In this document: positions 25,321-34,213 of the stretch, one piece after another
How positions within the stretch are numbered: the first letter of the stretch is position 1
Layout: each line of letters opens with the position of its first letter
NCBI GenBank assembly: GCA_910574255.1
Contig: CAJTAK010000010.1
Coordinates: forward strand, 83,830-147,829
Source of the DNA: Clostridia bacterium
Lineage (GTDB): Bacteria; Bacillota; Clostridia; Lachnospirales; Lachnospiraceae
Length of the DNA stretch: 64,000 nt
Reading direction: 5' to 3'
The notes under the pieces: generated by a model
Told to the model about the DNA's origin: nothing
Seen by the model: only the letters and a program-made list of their open reading frames with translations
Databases searched by the model: none
Translations under genes and position numbers: made by a program

Positions 25321-26102
25321 TTAAATTAGTTGCAAGCGACATTGACGGTACATTGCTTCCGGAGGGGACCGATCAGATTAATCCGGAGATGTTTGAGGTG
25401 ATTCGAAAGCTGAAGGAGAAGGATATTCTCTTTGCAGCAGCCAGCGGAAGGCATTATTCCGGCATGTCCCGACTTTTTGAACCTGTGAAAAAAGATATGA
25501 TTTTCATTACGGAAAACGGAGCTTATGTAAACTGTCGCGGATATACCATGCTGGATCAGACGCTGGACTGGAAGGATGTGCAGGACTGGGTACATGAGGT
25601 GCGCAAGATTCCGGGAGCCAGCTTTACCATGGATACGAAGGAGGGATTCTATACGGAGAGCCGGGATCCGGAATTTCTGGATCTGGTGCTGAAGGGGTAT
25701 AAGAGCGCTATGTCTGTGGAGGAAGATGTGCTGACACAAAAGAGAGAAGTCAACAAGGTAGCTCTTTATCACAAGACAGACATTCAAAAGATTGCAGCAG
25801 AGATGACCCCACGGTGGAACGGACGCATGCACTGTACATTGTCGGGTGAAATCTGGCTTGATTTTCTGAACAAGGAGTCCAACAAGGGCAATGCCATCCG
25901 GGGCATTCAGAAGATCCTGGGAATCCGCCCGGAGGAAACCATGGTATTCGGCGATAATTTCAATGATATCGAGATGTTTCACAGCGCAGGAGAGAGCTAT
26001 GCGGTGGGCAATGCGGCGGAGGCGGTAAAGCGTGAAGCAAAATATGTGGCGGATACCAATGTAAATGACGGGGTGCTTAAGGTTCTTAGAACCTTATTAT
26101 AA
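25317..26102 (+). CDS. Cof-type HAD hydrolase
   Basis: 261 aa. Motif I VASDIDGTLLPEG, motif II AASGRHY, motif III lysine in NKGNAIRGIQ and motif IV VFGDNFNDIEMF give the C2-cap Cof subfamily. These dephosphorylate sugar phosphates, PLP or flavin mononucleotide precursors; substrate unknown. Starts within the stop of the preceding HAD gene (ATGA) with AGAGGAG upstream. Confidence 0.88.
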   Translation: MIKLVASDIDGTLLPEGTDQINPEMFEVIRKLKEKDILFAAASGRHYSGMSRLFEPVKKDMIFITENGAYVNCRGYTMLDQTLDWKDVQDWVHEVRKIPGASFTMDTKEGFYTESRDPEFLDLVLKGYKSAMSVEEDVLTQKREVNKVALYHKTDIQKIAAEMTPRWNGRMHCTLSGEIWLDFLNKESNKGNAIRGIQKILGIRPEETMVFGDNFNDIEMFHSAGESYAVGNAAEAVKREAKYVADTNVNDGVLKVLRTLL

Positions 26103-26126
26103 AATTAAGATCAGGAGGATTGCTGT

Positions 26127-26390
26127 ATGAACGAGTATTCGGAAGAATGTCTGGAGATTTTTTTGAGAAAGCAGGGCCGGCTTTTTGATGAGCCGGTGGC
26201 AGAAACTCTTGAGGAGGCAGAGGAATTTCTGGAGGACTGCATGGCAGTGGTGGTAAATTCTCTCAAAGAGGTTCAGGAGTATTTTGAGGAGAGCGGCATG
26301 GATGTATCCGGCTTGTCCTATGAGGAGCTGGAGGAGATGTCGGAGGTGTTCCCCATAGGCGATGGAGCCTACCTGATTGTAGAGGCATAG
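26127..26390 (+). CDS. Small acidic conserved-looking hypothetical protein
   Basis: 87 aa, rich in Glu and aromatic residues, predicted mostly helical with a C-terminal strand (GDGAYLIVEA). It has no hydrophobic segment or known motif. AGGAGG lies 8 bp before ATG. It is 24 bp after the Cof gene and 1 bp before the lipoprotein gene, so it is part of the same operon. The family is not recognised; the tight packing supports that it is a real gene. Confidence 0.65.
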   Translation: MNEYSEECLEIFLRKQGRLFDEPVAETLEEAEEFLEDCMAVVVNSLKEVQEYFEESGMDVSGLSYEELEEMSEVFPIGDGAYLIVEA

Positions 26391-26391
26391 T

Positions 26392-27393
26392 ATGAGGAAA
26401 AAACTAAAAAGAGGATTGACTGCGTGCCTGTGTGCCTGCCTGTTAGCAGGCGGTGCCACAGGCTGTAGTCGTTTTGAGAATACAGAAATTGTGCTGACCA
26501 CCGGCCTTACGGAAAATCAGCTTTTTAAGGTCGGAAGCAGCGTATGCACACTGCCGGAGGCAATGATCTATGTGATGGATTACCAGAGACAGTATGAGAG
26601 CGTCTATGGGGTAGAGATGTGGGAGCATGATTTCGGCGGCATTACTTTGGAGGAATATGTAAAAAATATCATTGTGTCCCAGCTGGCGGCCATGAAGGCT
26701 GTGACCCTTCTGGCTAAGGATTATGAGATTGACCTGACAGAGTCAGAGACGGAAAATGTGAAAAAGGCGGCAAAGGAATATTATTCGTCTATGGGCAGTG
26801 ATGCGGTGAAATATATGGGACTTGCCCAGGAGGATGTGGAGAACCTTTATCGGGATCATGTATTGTCCAGGAAGGTTTACCATGAGATTACAAAGAATGT
26901 GAATACAGAGGTCAGTGACGATGAGGCACGGATTATTACGGTTCAGCAGATTAAGATGGATTCCGTGGAAAGTGCAAAAAAAATTTTGGAGGATTTAGCG
27001 GAGGGGAAGGAATTTATGACACTGGCATCTGCTTATAGTCAGGACAGCCAGATTACTTACACCTTTGGGCGAGGAGAAATGTCTTCCGTTTATGAGGAGG
27101 CTGCCTTTGCTTTGGAAAATGACGGGGTCAGCGATATCATAGAGGAAGAGGATGGGTATTATATTCTTAAATGTGTGAATAATTTTGATCGGGAAGCTAC
27201 GGAGGCTAATAAGATTACTATGGTGGAACGCCGCAGGGATGAGATCTTTAGTGAGGTTTATGAGGATTTGGTAGCAAATACGCCTTCGGAGTTCAATACA
27301 CGCATTTGGGAGCAGATACATTTTGAGGATTGGAAACGGGAGATTCCGGAGAGTTTTTTGGAGGTTTATAGTAGGTATTTTGAGGAGGAGTAG
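26392..27393 (+). CDS. PrsA/SurA-like foldase lipoprotein (peptidyl-prolyl isomerase)
   Basis: 333 aa. The lipoprotein signal peptide ends at LLAGGATGCS with lipidated Cys25. An N-terminal SurA-type helical region follows, then a parvulin-like domain at ~185-265 (VQQIKMDSVESAKKILEDL, FMTLASAYSQDS, GRGEMSSVYEEAAFAL). Such proteins help secreted proteins fold on the outer face of the membrane. The parvulin domain is short, and some active-site residues cannot be confirmed by eye. It ends the maf-HAD-HAD operon. Transcription should end in the palindromic element just downstream. Confidence 0.8.
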   Translation: MRKKLKRGLTACLCACLLAGGATGCSRFENTEIVLTTGLTENQLFKVGSSVCTLPEAMIYVMDYQRQYESVYGVEMWEHDFGGITLEEYVKNIIVSQLAAMKAVTLLAKDYEIDLTESETENVKKAAKEYYSSMGSDAVKYMGLAQEDVENLYRDHVLSRKVYHEITKNVNTEVSDDEARIITVQQIKMDSVESAKKILEDLAEGKEFMTLASAYSQDSQITYTFGRGEMSSVYEEAAFALENDGVSDIIEEEDGYYILKCVNNFDREATEANKITMVERRRDEIFSEVYEDLVANTPSEFNTRIWEQIHFEDWKREIPESFLEVYSRYFEEE

Positions 27394-27400
27394 GGGGTGG

Positions 27401-27616
27401 ACGAGGAAATGCAGCAAAATACGCCGGCTTTTCCATATCCGTGTTCGGACGGTTCACGTACACTCTGTCTGCTCTGAGCGGACATTACCCGGAAGTTTTT
27501 TTACAGTATTAAGATGGTGAGGGTAATATCCGCTCAGAGCAGACAGAGCGTTCGTGAACAGCCGGACACTTGATATTGGAAAAGCCGGCGTATTTTGCTG
27601 CAGTTCCTCTGTCTTT
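27401..27616. mobile_element. ~216-bp palindromic MITE-like element between convergent genes
   Basis: Two arms of ~80 nt (27411-27490 and 27521-27601) are near-perfect reverse complements with a few mismatches, starting GCAGCAAAATACGCCGG, around a ~30-nt centre. The pairing extends weakly outward (GAGGAA/TTCCTC). GGGGGTGG occurs directly on both sides (27393-27400 and 27617-27624) and could be an 8-bp target duplication. No protein is encoded. It sits exactly between the stop codons of two convergent genes, where it could also act as a bidirectional terminator. Confidence 0.65.
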
Positions 27617-27639
27617 GGGGGTGGCAGTATCTTTTTTTG

Positions 27640-28734
27640 TTATAGCAGTTCTTTCATGCAGGCTAATAGTGCGTCGTTTTGGGCGGGGGTCATGAAGCAG
27701 AAGCGGATGTAGCGGTTGTCTAAGAAGGGGAAGGTGGAGCAGTTGCGTATCATCATTTTTTGGCGGATGGCGTGTTCGAATAGGGCTTCTGCGGTAACGC
27801 CTTCTTTTTCTATACGGACTAGGACGAAGTTGGCAAAGGAGTCGTATACTTTTAGGGTTCCCCAGGTTTTGAGTTCCTGGCAAAGTCTTGTCCGCTCTTT
27901 GGCGGTCAGTTCCCGGGTTTGAGTGATATAGTTTTTGTCTGAGAACATCAGTTCTCCGGCTGCGGCGGCCAGACTGTTGATGGTCCAGGGGTTTTTTCTG
28001 GAATTCAGTCCCTTCATTAGATCTTCGTTTCCGGTTATTGCATATCCCAGACGCAGGCCGGGGGAGGCGAAGAATTTGGACACGCCCCGTAAAATGATCA
28101 GGTTGTTGTAATAGCGTGTAAGGGGAACAGCGGTTATGGCTGCATAATCTGGGGCAAATTCTACATAGGTTTCGTCTATCATTACATAGATATCGCAGCG
28201 TTTGCAGGTATCCAGGATCTGCCGCATGGTTTGCTGGGGAATGGCAGAGGAGGTGGGGTTGTTGGGATTGCAGATTACCAGCAGGTTGAGGCTTTCATTT
28301 AGCTGTGCCTGGAAATCTTCTGCATCCAGGACGAATCCATTTTCTTCCTTAAGGGGATAATAAAGGGAGGTTCCGCCTCCTAAGGAGATTTCACGTTCAT
28401 ATTCTGAGTAGGTGGGGCCTAAGATGAGGGCCTTTTTTGGATGCTCAAGCTGGATAAAGAGGGAGATTAATTCTGTAGAGCCGTTGCCCACCAGAATGTG
28501 CTCCAAGGGAGCGCCGGTGTAAGCCCCAATCTGCCGCCGCAGGGCCGTGTATTCCCGATCCGGGTAGGAGGTAATGCAGTCAATGCGGTCAAGGAGAGCC
28601 TGCCGCATGAGGGGGGAGATGCCCAAGGGATTTACATTGGCGCTGAAGCTTACAATATCTTCCTTTTTGATGCCATATACCTGCTCTATTTTTTCCAGGT
28701 CACTGCCATGAAAATGATCTACATGTTTTAACAT
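27640..28734 (-). CDS. PLP-dependent class I aminotransferase/decarboxylase (CobD/HisC-like)
   Basis: 364 aa. DIVSFSANVNPLG near the N-terminus is a signature of L-threonine-O-3-phosphate decarboxylase (CobD). It also has ICNPNNPTSSAIP, the PLP aspartate in YVMIDETYVEF, and the PLP lysine in RGVSKFFASPGLRLGY. CobD makes aminopropanol phosphate for cobamides; HisC relatives transaminate histidinol phosphate. No cobalamin or histidine genes are next to it, so the role is open. Start at 28734 follows AGAGG by 7 bp; upstream extension to 28824 lacks an SD. Confidence 0.8.
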   Translation of the reverse strand: MLKHVDHFHGSDLEKIEQVYGIKKEDIVSFSANVNPLGISPLMRQALLDRIDCITSYPDREYTALRRQIGAYTGAPLEHILVGNGSTELISLFIQLEHPKKALILGPTYSEYEREISLGGGTSLYYPLKEENGFVLDAEDFQAQLNESLNLLVICNPNNPTSSAIPQQTMRQILDTCKRCDIYVMIDETYVEFAPDYAAITAVPLTRYYNNLIILRGVSKFFASPGLRLGYAITGNEDLMKGLNSRKNPWTINSLAAAAGELMFSDKNYITQTRELTAKERTRLCQELKTWGTLKVYDSFANFVLVRIEKEGVTAEALFEHAIRQKMMIRNCSTFPFLDNRYIRFCFMTPAQNDALLACMKELL

Positions 28735-28925
28735 TGGAAAACCTCTTTTCTTGTACTTTATTTTAAATAATGTTATACTATAACTAACCATGCGGAGTGT
28801 AAAATGAATGGCGTTTTCTACCATTATAATGCTATTTTAAAAAAATGCAATGGATAACATTGTTTCCCTTTTGGCAGAAATTGCTGATGAATCTGCAAAA
28901 TGGAATAAGAAAGGACAAAAGAGAT

Positions 28926-31478
28926 ATGAGGGCGAAGATTGAGCGGATAGCAGCAGGGAAATTTGAATATGAGAAGTGTCCTGTGATTCTGTCGGAGCCC
29001 TATATTCAGTTCCGCTGCAATCCCGGAGGCCGTCATGAGGGAAGCTTTACCCTTTCCTGCAGGCGCTCCATTAAGGGAATTGTCTATGCATCTTCCAGTC
29101 GGATGTATTTGGAGCACCCAAGCTTTCACAGCCGCAACGTACGGATTGTCTATGTGTTTGACAGTCGGGGCATGTGGGGCGGAGAGGAAGTGGAGGGCGA
29201 GTTCTGCATTGTTACGGAGGCGGGGGAATATACCCTTTCTTACCGGATCCAGGTGGATGAGCACCGGGATCCGGAGGAGGACAGCTATGCTTATTTTATC
29301 TCTGCGGATCCGATTGAACCTCTTCCGGAGAAGATAGAGCGGCAATCGGATACGGTTTTGGAGATTATTGATGATTTTAAGGAAGAGGCGATGACGCCGG
29401 ATGAGGCTGTGCGCCTTACGGAGCTGATTTTAAAGAGCCGCCAGCCTACAGACAGTCAGCTTGCCAGGCTGAAGACGGCATATCATAAATACGGAGGACA
29501 GGAGATGCTGAGCGGCATCTGCTCCATTCTCATTAAATGCGGACGCACCGATGAGGAAAGCTTTTTCTGGTATCAGAGGGGCGTGCGGATGGAGCTTAAG
29601 ATTACCAATCTGTTTGAGTATTTTATAATGTCTGTGCCTGAGAATTATCAGGAGCAGCTTCCAAGGAACCTGCTCTTGTATTTTCAGATGGAGAATACCC
29701 TGAATAATAAGCAGAAGGCATTTCTCTATGCAAATATTATCCGGTATCAGGACAGGACTTCGGATATTTACCGTCAGTATGAACGGGAGATCCAGTCCTT
29801 TATGCTGGAGCAGCTTTTGGGTCGAAAGCTCAGTGAGGATCTGGCTCTGATCTATGAGCGGTTTCTGGTGGAGGAACTTTTGACGATTGATTTTGCGGAG
29901 GCTTTGGCGGATATTATGTTTCTCCGTCAACTTACCTGTACAGATCCAAGGATTCGCCAGGTACAGGTGCTCTATGAACCTCTTAGGCAGCGGATTACAG
30001 TGCCCTTAATCGGTGGAAAGGCACTGGTGCCTGTCTACACGCCGGGGGCTGTGATTCTTCTGGTGGATGAACAGGGAAATTGTTATACTTCCAGTGTGCC
30101 TTACAGTATGCAGCGGCTTATTAAGGAGCAGCAGTATGTGGAGCGGTGCAGAGAGCTTCTTCGATATCATCAGGGTTTGTATCTGCATCTTTGTGACGGG
30201 ACCTCCCGTTATCATGTAATTACCAGAGAAAATGTGGAGAATTATAAGCGGATTCTCAAGATTAGCGGCCTGACAGCCCGGTACAAGCAGGAGGTTCGTC
30301 AGGAGATTCTTCAATATTACTATGCCAACCACGAACTGGAGGAGCTGGATCGGGAATTTTTTGTTACAGAGACTACATATATGATGCCTAAGGATCGGGC
30401 CAGATTTACAGAGATCCTGATCTTAAGGGGGCTCTATGAGGAAGCTTGGGACATGGTAAAAAAGCATGGCTATTCCATGGTTCGGGTCAATCTGCTGATT
30501 AAGTTGGCTGCATGGGCGATTCGGGAGCTGGAGTATGAGGAAGATGAATTTCTTTTGAAGCTCTGCCTCTTTATCTTTCAGAGCCATAAGTACAATGAGA
30601 GTATTTTGGAATATTTGGCCGGCTATTACTATGGTTCCTGTGAGATGATGGAGTCTATCTGGAAGGCGGGGGCGGAATTTGAGCTGAATGTGTTTGATTT
30701 GGAAGAGCGGCTGTTAAGTCAGATGCTTTTTACCGGGAAGTTTTTGGATTCGGCCTTTGCTGTCTTTCAGGATTATCACCGGCTGGGAGGAAAGGGAATT
30801 GTCAGCAGGGCTTATTTGACTTGGCTGGCTTATGAGGATTTTGTACTGGGGGAAAAGATACCAAAGAAAACCTATGATTACATTGAACAGGGCATTGTCT
30901 GGGAGGAAAATCTGGCAGATGTATGCGGTCTGGCTTACCTTAAGTATTTGTCCGGACAGGCCCAGTTATCGGAGCATCAGCGGATTCGAGCAGAACGAAT
31001 GACTATGGAATACATACAGCGGCGGCTGCGCTTTGGATTTATGAAGGAGCTGCTTGCTCAGGTCGGAAAGCCGCAGCTTTTGGAGGACAAGACCTTTGTG
31101 GAGTACCGGACGAATCCCAATCATAAGGTGGTGATTCACTATGTAGTCGAGACACCAAGGGAGAGGCAGTGCAGTTATGTGGCGGAACGGCTTTACCCTA
31201 CGGAGGTTGGAGTCTTTGTAAAGGAGTTTACGCTTTTTTTTGGAGAGCGTCTGACCTGGTTTGTGACGGAAACCATGGAGGACGGAACGGAAAGCTCCAC
31301 GCCGGATCACAGTCTTGTGGAGAACCGGGAGGAAGAGCTTGTGACCGGAACTAAGTATGCGGCTCTCTATGAGATGGCCCGCACTCTGGAAGAACGGGAT
31401 ATGCGGCTTCTGGAGCAGCAGATGGAGCAGTACGGACGCAGGCAGTTTTTGGTGGAGCGATTCTTTTCATTGAAATAA
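28926..31478 (+). CDS. Large uncharacterised protein (resembles DUF5717)
   Basis: 850 aa. Residues ~1-130 are beta-rich (IQFRCNPGGRHEGSFTLSC, GEYTLSYRIQV) and look like an Ig-like or accessory fold. The rest is mostly helical and TPR-like in rhythm (AVRLTELILKSR, EEAWDMVKKHGYSMVRVNLL), with a beta-rich C-terminus (HKVVIHYVVETPRERQ, AALYEMARTLEERDMRLL). No signal peptide, membrane helix or catalytic motif is seen. I match it to the clostridial family of unknown function DUF5717 from memory. It is followed 35 bp later by the DUF5716-like gene. SD AAGGAC-AAAAGAG precedes ATG 28926. Confidence 0.7.
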   Translation: MRAKIERIAAGKFEYEKCPVILSEPYIQFRCNPGGRHEGSFTLSCRRSIKGIVYASSSRMYLEHPSFHSRNVRIVYVFDSRGMWGGEEVEGEFCIVTEAGEYTLSYRIQVDEHRDPEEDSYAYFISADPIEPLPEKIERQSDTVLEIIDDFKEEAMTPDEAVRLTELILKSRQPTDSQLARLKTAYHKYGGQEMLSGICSILIKCGRTDEESFFWYQRGVRMELKITNLFEYFIMSVPENYQEQLPRNLLLYFQMENTLNNKQKAFLYANIIRYQDRTSDIYRQYEREIQSFMLEQLLGRKLSEDLALIYERFLVEELLTIDFAEALADIMFLRQLTCTDPRIRQVQVLYEPLRQRITVPLIGGKALVPVYTPGAVILLVDEQGNCYTSSVPYSMQRLIKEQQYVERCRELLRYHQGLYLHLCDGTSRYHVITRENVENYKRILKISGLTARYKQEVRQEILQYYYANHELEELDREFFVTETTYMMPKDRARFTEILILRGLYEEAWDMVKKHGYSMVRVNLLIKLAAWAIRELEYEEDEFLLKLCLFIFQSHKYNESILEYLAGYYYGSCEMMESIWKAGAEFELNVFDLEERLLSQMLFTGKFLDSAFAVFQDYHRLGGKGIVSRAYLTWLAYEDFVLGEKIPKKTYDYIEQGIVWEENLADVCGLAYLKYLSGQAQLSEHQRIRAERMTMEYIQRRLRFGFMKELLAQVGKPQLLEDKTFVEYRTNPNHKVVIHYVVETPRERQCSYVAERLYPTEVGVFVKEFTLFFGERLTWFVTETMEDGTESSTPDHSLVENREEELVTGTKYAALYEMARTLEERDMRLLEQQMEQYGRRQFLVERFFSLK

Positions 31479-31513
31479 AACAGTATCATGCAAAACTATA
31501 ATAGGAGGACGAG

Positions 31514-32608
31514 ATGGGTCAGTTTGCGGCAGGCTTTGACTTGGGAAATGATTATTCACAGATATGCTGCTGGAATGCAGATTCCGGCGGTCCGGTATCC
31601 ATATCCGTTGTGCCGGGAGCAGAAAAGTACCGGATTCCCACCGAGAGTCTGGAATTGTTTTTGAAAAAGGCTCTGCGGCTTTTGAAGCCATACGGCAGAA
31701 TTCATGAGGCTATGGCAGTCGTTTTTTCTGTGGACACTCTGGAAGAAGGACTTGTGGAGCGGATTAAGCAGGCGGCTATGCGGACTATGGGTGTTCCGGA
31801 GAGCCGAATTTATGTACAGACTCGTCAGGAGAGTTTCTGCGCCTATGTGCTGAATCAGCCAAAGGAGATCTGGCGCCATCAGGCAGTGCTTTTTGACTAT
31901 GAGGGGGAGGAGCTTCAGGGAATGGTGCTGAATGTGAATCCCCGGACGACACCGTTTTTGGCAAGGGTAGAGCGAGAAGAGGGTTGGAGCCGTCCCATTT
32001 CGGGGCTGCAGCAGACGAATAAGAATGAAGTCTTTCAGGAGTTGATACGAGAGATTTTTTCCGGCCGCCCGGTTTCGACGGTTTATCTGGTAGGAGACGG
32101 GTTTGAGGAAAACTGGTATGAGGATTCCCTGAAGCTTCTCTGCAATGGACGGAGAGTGTTTGCGGGCAATAACCTCTATGCAAAGGGCGCCTGCTATCGG
32201 GCCATGCGTGCGGCAAGTCGGAACGAGGCTGCATCCTATGTGTTTTTGGGAGCAGACAAGATCTCTTATAATGTGTGCCTCCGCACACCGGGTATAGGGA
32301 AGAACAGCATGTACACGCTTCTGAATGCAGGGGAGAGCTGGTATGAAGCCAAGGCCGGCTGTGAAGTGCTTCTCTATGATGAGCCGGTGGTGGAATTCTA
32401 TTTTCAGCCCATGCAGGGACCGGAGGGACTGAAGGAGAGCCTGCTTCTGGAAGGATTGCCGGATCGCCCCTCCCGGGCATCCCGCCTTCGGATTGAGGTG
32501 GAATTTGTCAGCGTGGAACGCCTGCAGATCACAGTCCGTGATATGGGCTTTGGAGAATTGTTTCCTTCATCCGACTTGTGCTGGGCGGAGGAAGTAGATT
32601 TATCTTAG
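31514..32608 (+). CDS. Actin/Hsp70-fold-like protein of unknown function (resembles DUF5716)
   Basis: 364 aa. The N-terminus AGFDLGNDYSQICCW resembles the phosphate-1 loop (DxG) of actin/Hsp70-type ATPases. Two further glycine/aspartate stretches (AVLFDYEGEELQGMVL and TVYLVGDGFEENW) sit where phosphate-2 and adenosine motifs would be. Later residues ~260-350 are a beta-rich C-terminal domain (LYDEPVVEFYFQPM). This matches the clostridial family DUF5716 as I remember it. AGGAGG lies before ATG. The gene lies between the large DUF5717-like protein and a TPR protein; the three probably act together. Confidence 0.65.
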   Translation: MGQFAAGFDLGNDYSQICCWNADSGGPVSISVVPGAEKYRIPTESLELFLKKALRLLKPYGRIHEAMAVVFSVDTLEEGLVERIKQAAMRTMGVPESRIYVQTRQESFCAYVLNQPKEIWRHQAVLFDYEGEELQGMVLNVNPRTTPFLARVEREEGWSRPISGLQQTNKNEVFQELIREIFSGRPVSTVYLVGDGFEENWYEDSLKLLCNGRRVFAGNNLYAKGACYRAMRAASRNEAASYVFLGADKISYNVCLRTPGIGKNSMYTLLNAGESWYEAKAGCEVLLYDEPVVEFYFQPMQGPEGLKESLLLEGLPDRPSRASRLRIEVEFVSVERLQITVRDMGFGELFPSSDLCWAEEVDLS

Positions 32609-32618
32609 AAAGGAACTT

Positions 32619-32722
32619 AAAACAGCAGTATCTCGTGCAACGCCAGAAGAATTTACGGATGCATGCATTTGCAGCCGGAAATTATTCTAAGAAAGGGGTG
32701 TTGTTAGAGATACTGCGGAACT
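32619..32722 (+). repeat. 104-bp intercistronic structured repeat, copy B1
   Basis: Outer helix CAGTATCTC/GAGATACTG continued by GCAACGCC/GGTGTTGT; inner AGAAGAATTT with AAATTATTCT (one mismatch); cap CGG-A-TGCA, TGCATT, TGCA-G-CCG. Outer-stem sequence is wholly different from copies A and F, but the fold is the same. Confidence 0.85.
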
Positions 32723-32723
32723 T

Positions 32724-32827
32724 AAAACAGCAGTATCTCGTGCAACGCCAGAAGAATTTTTGGATGCATGCATTTGCAACCGGAAATTCTTCTAAGAAAG
32801 GGGTGTTGTTAGAGATACTGCGGAACT
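32724..32827 (+). repeat. 104-bp intercistronic structured repeat, copy B2
   Basis: Tandem copy of B1, 105 bp downstream. Outer helix is identical; inner helix AGAAGAATTT/AAATTCTTCT is perfect; cap is TGG-A-TGCA / TGCA-A-CCG, with a G-U pair. Ends 5 bp before AGAGGT, the ribosome site of the TPR gene. Confidence 0.85.
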
Positions 32828-32844
32828 TAAATAGAGGTAGTAAC

Positions 32845-33633
32845 ATGGGAGCAGTACTGATATGCAGCCAGGAACAGGCGAAAACCCCTTACTATATTGA
32901 AAGTATGGGAATCCGGCTTTACTCTATGGAGGAGTTGGCCTATTTCCTGTACCAGAATATTTATCTGGTGGACAAGCAGATGCTTGGTGTGCGGCTCTGG
33001 GACTGGATCCGCACAGAGATTGGAAACGGAGAGCTGGCGGAGCGTCTGAAGAAGGGCGCAGAGGCGGGAAGCAGCTTGCAGAATATGGTTCTTACAATTC
33101 TTCGGAATGTGGACTACTACACGCCGGAGGAACTGGAGCAGCTGTCTTCCAAAATGAAGATTTTAAACACCTATCAGGAACAGGAGCGTTTGAAGCTTCG
33201 TGCAGATGAATACTTTATCAATGGAAATTATCAGGCTGCGGTGTATGAGTATGAGAAGATTCTGAATATCCGTCAGAGCGAGCGCTTGGGAGTAGATTTT
33301 TATGCCCATGTGTGGAACAACCTGGGCGTGTGCTGTTGCAGGCTGTTTCTCTTTGGCCGGGCGGCGAAGGCTTTTCGAACCTCCTACCAGTATCGAAAGG
33401 ATCCGGAGGTGTTAAAGGAATATGTGTGCGCCATGCGTCTGGGACTTTCGGAGGAAGATTTCGATGAGGCTATGGGGCTTCAGAACATTCGGGGGGAGCA
33501 GCTTAAGTCTCTGACAGAAGAATATGACCGTCTGATGGAAGAATCATCAGAGCATCTTAAGGTGCCGCAGGATCTGCCGGGACGGCTTTATGAGCTGGAG
33601 AGAGAGTACTATCGGAATACGCGGTATGCATGA
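32845..33633 (+). CDS. TPR-like protein of unknown function, third gene of the DUF5717/5716 cluster
   Basis: 262 aa. Helical throughout. Residues ~115-190 contain TPR-like helices: RLKLRADEYFINGNYQAAVY, EYEKILNIRQ, and NNLGVCCCRLFLFGRAAKAF. No membrane segment or catalytic motif. ATG 32845 (AGAGGT 6 bp upstream) is the real start. A longer in-frame reading from 32578 would translate both structured repeats and the 3' end of the previous gene, and is rejected. It probably forms a scaffold with the two proteins encoded upstream (inference from context). Confidence 0.7.
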   Translation: MGAVLICSQEQAKTPYYIESMGIRLYSMEELAYFLYQNIYLVDKQMLGVRLWDWIRTEIGNGELAERLKKGAEAGSSLQNMVLTILRNVDYYTPEELEQLSSKMKILNTYQEQERLKLRADEYFINGNYQAAVYEYEKILNIRQSERLGVDFYAHVWNNLGVCCCRLFLFGRAAKAFRTSYQYRKDPEVLKEYVCAMRLGLSEEDFDEAMGLQNIRGEQLKSLTEEYDRLMEESSEHLKVPQDLPGRLYELEREYYRNTRYA

Positions 33634-33674
33634 AAGACAGAAATGTGACAAATAAATTCTGGAGGGAAAGAATA

Positions 33675-33899
33675 TGAGGACGGAGTAGAAGAAATTAGAG
33701 ATAATGTATCCGAGAACTTTCCGGTATTCTGCAAATTATCAGGCTCTTGCATACAAAGGGATGTTGTTCTTCAATCTGCCGGAGGGCATAAATTCCATGC
33801 ATGAGCTGGAGCAGATGGGCGGTATGGGGGATACCGCAGCTTGAAAGCATTCGGATCTATGCAGGAGAGGCGGCAGGGGAAGCTGGATCGGAGGAGTGA
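33675..33899 (+). pseudogene. Decayed remnant of a small gene
   Basis: One frame gives a 46-residue peptide from ATG 33704 (MYPRTFRYSANYQALAYKGM) that ends at 33844. The +1-shifted frame continues sensibly from there as GIPQLESIRIYAGEAAGEAG and ends at 33899. An in-frame stop also follows the SD-preceded ATG at 33674. The pattern suggests a short gene broken by frameshifts. I cannot name the parent family. Confidence 0.35.
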
Positions 33900-33900
33900 T

Positions 33901-34209
33901 TCAGATCCCCATTTCTTCAATAATGGTCTTCAAATGCTGCCAGTCGGCGATCATCTCTTTTAAACGTATCTGCCCCTGTTCCGTAATGCGGTAATACTTC
34001 CGGGTGGGGCCGCCGCTTGTAGTTCCCGTAAAAGTTGTTGCGGCCCCATCCTTATGAAGCCGGCGCAGGATGGCATAGAAAGCGCTCTCGCCCACTTCCG
34101 GGAAATAAACATGCATCCGCTGAATTATATCATAGCCATAGAGGGCTTCTGCGGCTATGCACTGGAGTATACACATTTCTAGGATTCCTTTTTTTATTTG
34201 TGTGTCCAT
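33901..34209 (-). CDS. PadR-family transcriptional regulator
   Basis: 102 aa. The winged helix covers almost the whole protein: GILEMCILQCIAAEALYGYD, ESAFYAILRRLHKDGA, and the wing SGGPTRKYYRITEQG, which is the PadR signature. Small PadR proteins repress transporters or membrane proteins, and usually the gene next to them. Its start is 4 bp after the stop of the upstream membrane protein, with AAAGGAG inside that gene, so the two are coupled. The palindromic site at 35103-35139 is a likely operator. Confidence 0.88.
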   Translation of the reverse strand: MDTQIKKGILEMCILQCIAAEALYGYDIIQRMHVYFPEVGESAFYAILRRLHKDGAATTFTGTTSGGPTRKYYRITEQGQIRLKEMIADWQHLKTIIEEMGI

Positions 34210-34213
34210 AAGC

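Noticed and set aside
27640..28734. Assigning cobD firmly
   Set aside because: The signature fits, but no cobalamin gene is nearby and HisC relatives share much of the fold.
32578..32844. N-terminal extension of the TPR protein through both structured repeats
   Set aside because: It would translate two non-coding repeats and overlap the previous gene; ATG 32845 has a proper SD.
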